64,000 nt of DNA from Billgrantia zhangzhouensis (lineage in GTDB: Bacteria; Pseudomonadota; Gammaproteobacteria; Pseudomonadales; Halomonadaceae): assembly GCF_021404465.1 (NCBI RefSeq), contig NZ_JABFTT010000004.1, forward strand, positions 248,001-312,000, written 5' to 3'. A model generated the notes under the pieces. That model was not told where the DNA came from. It worked only from the letters and a program-made list of their open reading frames with translations, and made no database searches. Of this stretch, positions 60,228-64,000 are shown in pieces. How positions within the stretch are numbered: the first letter of the stretch is position 1; each line of letters opens with the position of its first letter. The position numbers and the translations under genes are program-made.

Positions 60228-61415
60228 TCATTCTCCTTCAATGCCGGTAATCGGACGGGTAGTGCCCCAACTGCGGCAACTGGGGCATTGCCAGTGTAGA
60301 GGCTGGCCGGCGAAGCCGCAGCGCTGGCAGCGGTGGCGAGGCCGTGCCGCCAACAGGGTGTGGGTGTGCTGTTTCAGGAGTTGCAGCCGGTTGTCGGGTG
60401 GGCCCTGCTCCTGTTGCTGGTGTTGATAGAGATCGAGTAAATAATCGAGTGCTCCCAGGCTCGGTGCACGGTTGAGTTGTTCGCTGACCAGCTCGATGGC
60501 CACCCGCAGACCATGTCTCTTGCGCTGGGTTTCCGCCAGCAGAATGATCAGGCTGGTCACGTGGGCACGTGCCAACAGGCGCTGCAGGCAGTCAACGAGT
60601 CCTGCTTCATCGTCGAGCATGGCATAGGCGTGGTGAAGCGGCTCCAGGATGATCGGCATCATGTCGAGATCCTGGTCTGGAATACGCATGAGTATCCGGA
60701 TGGCCTCGCGATAGTGCCCGGTATCCTGAGCCAGTGCCGCCAGCAGCAGGTTGGCGCGCACGCAGCGTGGATCGATGGAGAGTGCCCGGCGCAGATGCTT
60801 GCGGGCCAACCCGGGGCTTGCCGAGCGACGCTCCTGGTCGGCCATCTCACACAGCCAGTGGGCTGCCGCCCGGCGGATGTCCTCATGCTGACGTATCAGG
60901 TTGGGGTAGGCCACGTCGAGAGCGGCCTGCCATTCTCCTTCGCGGTCGAAGAGGTCCGTCAACAGGCGCTTGGCGGCATGACGAATGTCGTCGTGACTGG
61001 AGTCGTGTATCAACTGCTGGAGCAGGCGCTCGCTGCGGTCGAACAACCCCAGGTGCAGAAAGTCCCGGGAGAGCTCGAGCTGGACCTGATCGCTCTGCAG
61101 GGCCGTCAGGGTAGGGCGTGCCAGCAGGTTCTGATGGATCTTGACGGCGCGATCGGCTTCGCCGCGAGTGCGGAACAGGTTGCCCAGGGTGATGTGAGTG
61201 TCGATGGTTTCGCTATTGACCTCGAGCGCACTGACGAACGTCTCGATGGCGCGGTCCGGCTGCTCGTTGAGCAGATAGTTGAGGCCAACGAAATAATCTC
61301 GCGACAGTGTATTCGGTGGCGCGGGATCATGGCTGCCCTGTCGCTCACGGCGGCCTAGCCACCAGCCAATGGCAACGGCAGCCACCAGCAGCACAAGCAG
61401 CAGGGCATCAGGCAT
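60228..61415 (-). CDS. lapB: Lipopolysaccharide assembly protein B (YciM)
   Basis: Inner membrane-anchored TPR protein that, in E. coli, links LpxC degradation by FtsH to lipopolysaccharide supply. 395 residues (E. coli 389): an N-terminal span (LLLVLLVAAVAIGWWLG), a series of TPR repeats from LNYLLNEQPDRAIETF, and a C-terminal rubredoxin-like zinc knuckle CQRCG and CPSC (Cys363, 366, 377, 380). Its start adjoins the lapA stop. Normally co-transcribed with lapA, and with ihfB further upstream. Confidence 0.96.
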   Translation of the reverse strand: MPDALLLVLLVAAVAIGWWLGRRERQGSHDPAPPNTLSRDYFVGLNYLLNEQPDRAIETFVSALEVNSETIDTHITLGNLFRTRGEADRAVKIHQNLLARPTLTALQSDQVQLELSRDFLHLGLFDRSERLLQQLIHDSSHDDIRHAAKRLLTDLFDREGEWQAALDVAYPNLIRQHEDIRRAAAHWLCEMADQERRSASPGLARKHLRRALSIDPRCVRANLLLAALAQDTGHYREAIRILMRIPDQDLDMMPIILEPLHHAYAMLDDEAGLVDCLQRLLARAHVTSLIILLAETQRKRHGLRVAIELVSEQLNRAPSLGALDYLLDLYQHQQQEQGPPDNRLQLLKQHTHTLLAARPRHRCQRCGFAGQPLHWQCPSCRSWGTTRPITGIEGE

Positions 61416-61721
61416 TTAGGGAAGTTCCTTGAGCTCCTGAACGCGAAGACGGTCGAGTTCCTTGCGCTGCTGTCGGTTCAGGCGCTGGGCACGGGAAAGA
61501 GCGGTGCGTAGCCTTAGCCAGACCCCTGCCATCGCCAACATGCCCAGCACCACGCCGCAGACCAGTGCCGCCAGGAGCCAGACGGAAAGCGATATGGCCG
61601 GTAGTTCCACCCAAATTAAGTTGAGCGGTACCGTCTGCTGGTTGTTGACGGCGAACAAAATGCCGACAAGCAAGACCGCCAGCAGGATGATGGCCAGGAT
61701 CAGGCCTTTGAGCCAACGCAT
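61416..61721 (-). CDS. lapA: Lipopolysaccharide assembly protein A (YciS)
   Basis: A 101-residue protein with two membrane spans (GLILAIILLAVLLVGILFAV and LSVWLLAALVCGVVLGMLAM) and a basic C-terminal helix rich in Arg, Gln and Leu; the DUF1049 family. The segment FAVNNQQTVPLNLI between the spans is the family signature. It precedes lapB with no gap. Confidence 0.94.
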   Translation of the reverse strand: MRWLKGLILAIILLAVLLVGILFAVNNQQTVPLNLIWVELPAISLSVWLLAALVCGVVLGMLAMAGVWLRLRTALSRAQRLNRQQRKELDRLRVQELKELP

Positions 61722-61750
61722 GATTCTATCCCTTGTGAGTGACGAAAATA

Positions 61751-62047
61751 TTAATAGCCGAGGGCACGGCTGGCATTGACCTGTTCGCGAAGCTCCTTGC
61801 CAGGCTTGAAGTGTGGCACGAACTTGCCATCCAGCGCGACCGGTTCGCCGGTCTTGGGATTACGGCCTACCCTTGGCTCCCGGTAATGCAAGGAAAAGCT
61901 GCCGAACCCGCGGATCTCGACCCGGCCCCCTTCGGCCAGCGTATCGGTGATGTCGTCGAGAATCAGGCGCACCGCGGATTCGACTTCCTTGATCGAAAGC
62001 TCTGGCTGCCGCATGGCGATCTGTTCGATCAATTCGGATTTGGTCAT
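61751..62047 (-). CDS. ihfB: Integration host factor beta subunit
   Basis: DNA-bending nucleoid protein that forms a heterodimer with IHF alpha. 98 residues. [11 protein letters not shown] at the start, IEIRGFGSF-like [11 protein letters not shown] in the arm, and RNPKTGE at the beta-arm tip are the family hallmarks; the Pro that intercalates is in the RNPKTG turn. It is ahead of lapA and lapB as in E. coli, but rpsA, its usual upstream neighbour, is missing: the gene is divergent from sdhE here. Confidence 0.97.
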   Translation of the reverse strand: MTKSELIEQIAMRQPELSIKEVESAVRLILDDITDTLAEGGRVEIRGFGSFSLHYREPRVGRNPKTGEPVALDGKFVPHFKPGKELREQVNASRALGY

Positions 62048-62185
62048 CGGGTCATCTCCAGGCGATTCCCGGTCCGGTGGGGCCCGGGCGGCATTCTTTT
62101 TCTACCGTCAGCATACTGCTCAAACCGAGATAAAACAACGCACTACGACGATGGTCAAGAAAAGATGGCAAAGCTGGTCGAAGCG

Positions 62186-62214
62186 CTGTCTCATTTTCGC
62201 GGCTCCGGTATACT
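62186..62214 (+). promoter_or_regulatory. Sigma-70-like promoter for sdhE
   Basis: TATACT (62209-62214) with the weak -35 CTGTCT (62186-62191) at 17 bases. Predicted start near 62221, about 27 bases before the sdhE start codon. Confidence 0.45.
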
Positions 62215-62247
62215 GGACGACCCATTCTCTTATCACCGAGGCCGACG

Positions 62248-62541
62248 TTGAGCGAAGCGAATACCTCCGATGCTGCAGCCCTGCGCAAGCGGCTCTATTG
62301 GCACTCCCGGCGTGGAATGTGGGAGCTCGATCTGCTGCTGATTCCCTTTCTCGAGCACTGCTACGATGGGCTCGCTGCCGAGGACCAAGCGGCTTATCGC
62401 GCCCTGATCGAAGGCGAAGACCAGGACCTCTTCGCCTGGCTGATGCAGCGTGAAACGCCTGCTCCCGAGTTTCGCCGTATCGTGTCGCGGATCCAGGCCC
62501 ATGCCGAGAACGCCGACAACGATCCACGTCGTCCCGTCTAG
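62248..62541 (+). CDS. sdhE: FAD assembly factor SdhE (YgfY/CptB)
   Basis: A 97-residue helical protein that helps attach FAD to succinate dehydrogenase SdhA in known cases. The conserved RRGMWELD motif (residues 21-28) is intact. The start is TTG 62248 with GAGG about 7 bases upstream; no ATG or GTG lies nearby in frame. It overlaps the next gene by 41 bases, the usual layout for sdhE-ygfX. Confidence 0.93.
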   Translation: MSEANTSDAAALRKRLYWHSRRGMWELDLLLIPFLEHCYDGLAAEDQAAYRALIEGEDQDLFAWLMQRETPAPEFRRIVSRIQAHAENADNDPRRPV

Positions 62542-62893
62542 GCTGGCCTGGTGCAGCCAGGGGCTGCTCGGGCTGGTCGTCACCGGTAGCGTATTGAGCC
62601 ATGCCCCTGGCTGGCTGACGTTGCCGGCCCTGGTATGGCTCGTGCCGCTTGGCTGGTGGGCGTGGCGCGGTCAGTTCCGTGGCGAGCTGCTCATGCAGCC
62701 GGAATCCGGTGGTGGCTGGCGCTGGTCGTGGCGTCCGCCCGCCGTTACCGAGGCCTTTCCCGTCGAGTTGCGCTGTGTCTATTTCGGCCCATGGCTGATC
62801 GGTCTGGAAATTGATCGCCAGCGGGCATGGCTATGGCCTGATAGCGCATCGCGCGAAGCGCTGCGCCAGTTGCGGCGCGCCTTGGCTCGCTAG
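62501..62893 (+). CDS. YgfX (CptA) family membrane protein
   Basis: A 130-residue protein with two hydrophobic segments (LLGLVVTGSVLSHAP and LTLPALVWLVPLGWWAW) and a Trp-rich cytoplasmic part (WRWSWRPPAV), matching the YgfX/CptA family, whose E. coli member was described as a toxin acting on the cell-shape cytoskeleton; that activity is not evident here. ATG 62501 is chosen; it overlaps sdhE by 41 bases. Partner role with SdhE is inferred from gene order. Confidence 0.78.
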   Translation: MPRTPTTIHVVPSRLAWCSQGLLGLVVTGSVLSHAPGWLTLPALVWLVPLGWWAWRGQFRGELLMQPESGGGWRWSWRPPAVTEAFPVELRCVYFGPWLIGLEIDRQRAWLWPDSASREALRQLRRALAR

Positions 62894-62924
62894 GTTCAAA
62901 GCTTTTGCTTCAGGCGGGCAGGGC

Positions 62925-64000
62925 TCAGGCGGAAAGGTCGTCTAGGTGAAGCCGGGAAGGACGGGGTGCGAGACCGGTTTCGGTATGAGGCGGACAGTCG
63001 GGGTTGAAGTGCAGGCCGCGTGACTCGCGGCGCTGGCGAGCCGCAAGCACAGTCAGGCGAGCCAACCTCACGGCATGCCATAGGCTGGCCAGTGCCGTAT
63101 TGGGTGCAGCACTTTCGAAAGCAGCCTGTATCTCTCGACTCAGCTCGCTCAACTGGTGTGCAGCGGTATCCAGGCCGGCATCATGGCGTACGATTGCCAC
63201 GTAACGGCTCATGATGTCACGCAGGGCCGTATGCCACTGCTGAACGTGTCGAGCCTCCACGGCGCCGGCTCCCGGTTGTGCAGGCGTCGTAGGGGATGTG
63301 GTCGGACCGCGTTGCGTGGCGAGCTTCGCCGCGCAACTGCGCGCATAGACCAGGCACTCCAGCAGTGAATTGCTGGCCATGCGATTGGCACCATGCAGCC
63401 CGGTGCAGGCAACCTCGCCGATGGCGTACAGGTGCGGCACGTTGGAGCTGCCGTCGAGGTCGGTGGCAACGCCGCCGCAGCTGTAGTGGGCGGCGGGCAC
63501 GACGGGAATCGGCTGTCGGGTGATGTCCAGTCCGCGCTTGAGGCAGTGGGCATGGATGGTGGGGAAGTGATGACGTATGGCTTCGTCGCCGAGATGGGTC
63601 ACGTCGAGCCATACGTGAGGCGAGCCGGTGCGCTGCATCTCGGCATCGATGGCACGCGCGACGATATCGCGCGGAGCCAGCTCGGCACGCTCGTCGAGTT
63701 CGAGCATGAAGCGGCGCCCATCGGTGCTGAACAGTCGCCCCCCTTCGCCGCGCACTGCCTCGCTGATCAGGAAGGGCGGGCCGTCCGGATCGTAGAGGCA
63801 GGTTGGGTGAAACTGCTGGAACTCTAGGTTCATCAACTCGGCCCCCAGTTCGGCCGCCATCATCATGCCTTCGCCACTGGCCGGGTGGGGACTCGTGGTG
63901 TGCCGATAGATACCGCTGGCGCCTCCGGTGGCCAGTACGGTGTCGCCGGCCACCAGTTCCTGGAGCTGGCCACGACTGTCTAGGCAACGGGCACCGCGGC
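62925..64000 (-). CDS. nadB: L-aspartate oxidase (5'-truncated by window edge)
   Basis: FAD enzyme that oxidises aspartate to iminoaspartate for NAD synthesis. Only the C-terminal 358 residues are inside the window; the frame is open to the right edge. Family motifs seen: TVLATGGASGIYRHTT, EFQQFHPTCLY, SEAVRGEGG, DERAELAPRDIVARAID, PAAHYSCGGV and GLHGANRMASNSLLEC. The C-terminus ends LHLDDLSA. It is convergent with sdhE-ygfX, 31 bases away. Confidence 0.97.
   Translation of the reverse strand, partial: RGARCLDSRGQLQELVAGDTVLATGGASGIYRHTTSPHPASGEGMMMAAELGAELMNLEFQQFHPTCLYDPDGPPFLISEAVRGEGGRLFSTDGRRFMLELDERAELAPRDIVARAIDAEMQRTGSPHVWLDVTHLGDEAIRHHFPTIHAHCLKRGLDITRQPIPVVPAAHYSCGGVATDLDGSSNVPHLYAIGEVACTGLHGANRMASNSLLECLVYARSCAAKLATQRGPTTSPTTPAQPGAGAVEARHVQQWHTALRDIMSRYVAIVRHDAGLDTAAHQLSELSREIQAAFESAAPNTALASLWHAVRLARLTVLAARQRRESRGLHFNPDCPPHTETGLAPRPSRLHLDDLSA

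Overview
The window is GC-rich and tightly packed bacterial chromosome. The gene content points to a gammaproteobacterium close to Halomonas/Chromohalobacter (Oceanospirillales). It has a complete Na+-translocating NADH:quinone reductase operon, a long-form GAPDH beside mfd, and the leuCDB-asd-truA-trpFBA-accD-folC-dedD-cvpA-purF-metZ block. From memory, much of this order is shared with Pseudomonas (topA..mfd-gap-nqr and leuC..metZ). The organism assignment is an inference, because no rRNA or other marker gene is present. Both ends cut a gene: topA lacks its start at the left edge and nadB lacks its start at the right edge. I found no tRNA, rRNA, CRISPR array, insertion sequence or prophage.

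Layout. Positions 1-4.9 kb carry topA, a small companion gene, an FNR/Anr-type promoter leading to a possibly frameshifted mini-gene and a GIY-YIG-like gene, then a Tat-type L,D-transpeptidase and a Braun-type lipoprotein. Positions 4.9-9.7 kb (minus strand) carry a LysM L,D-transpeptidase and mfd. Positions 9.9-20.2 kb (plus) carry gap, nqrABCDEF, a shortened ApbE-like lipoprotein, nqrM and sthA, which together form an NADH and redox-balance block. Positions 20.3-26.6 kb (minus) carry a DUF488 gene, a C39-like lipoprotein with its PA2779-type partner, holA, lptE and leuS. Positions 26.8-29.6 kb hold a YbeL-like zinc ribbon, a membrane permease and a LysR regulator. Positions 29.9-44.7 kb (plus) are the biosynthetic block for leucine, aspartate semialdehyde, tryptophan, malonyl-CoA, folate, purine and methionine.

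Positions 44.7-47.7 kb (minus) hold two c-di-GMP proteins: a PilZ plus degenerate HD-GYP protein and an intact REC-EAL phosphodiesterase. Positions 48-52.1 kb hold a Cro/CI-type regulator, cytochrome b561, YceI, a MATE exporter and a Spy-like periplasmic protein. Positions 52.2-57 kb hold an AzgA-type purine permease, a Crp/Fnr regulator, an aromatic aminotransferase preceded by a pterin-4a-carbinolamine dehydratase reading frame broken by three frameshifts, and a small membrane protein. Positions 57-64 kb hold a diguanylate cyclase with an inhibitory site, a cyclopropane fatty acid synthase, pyrF, lapB-lapA-ihfB, sdhE-ygfX and nadB.

Most of the window is ordinary core genome and I see no clear multi-gene novel system. 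The points most worth a second look are the broken phhB, the ApbE-like protein that lacks catalytic signatures beside an nqr operon whose subunits need FMN transfer, the FNR-box promoter ahead of an apparently one-base-disrupted mini-gene, the catalytically degenerate PilZ-HD-GYP protein paired with an intact EAL enzyme, and a perfect 12-bp palindrome inside a signal-peptide coding region.
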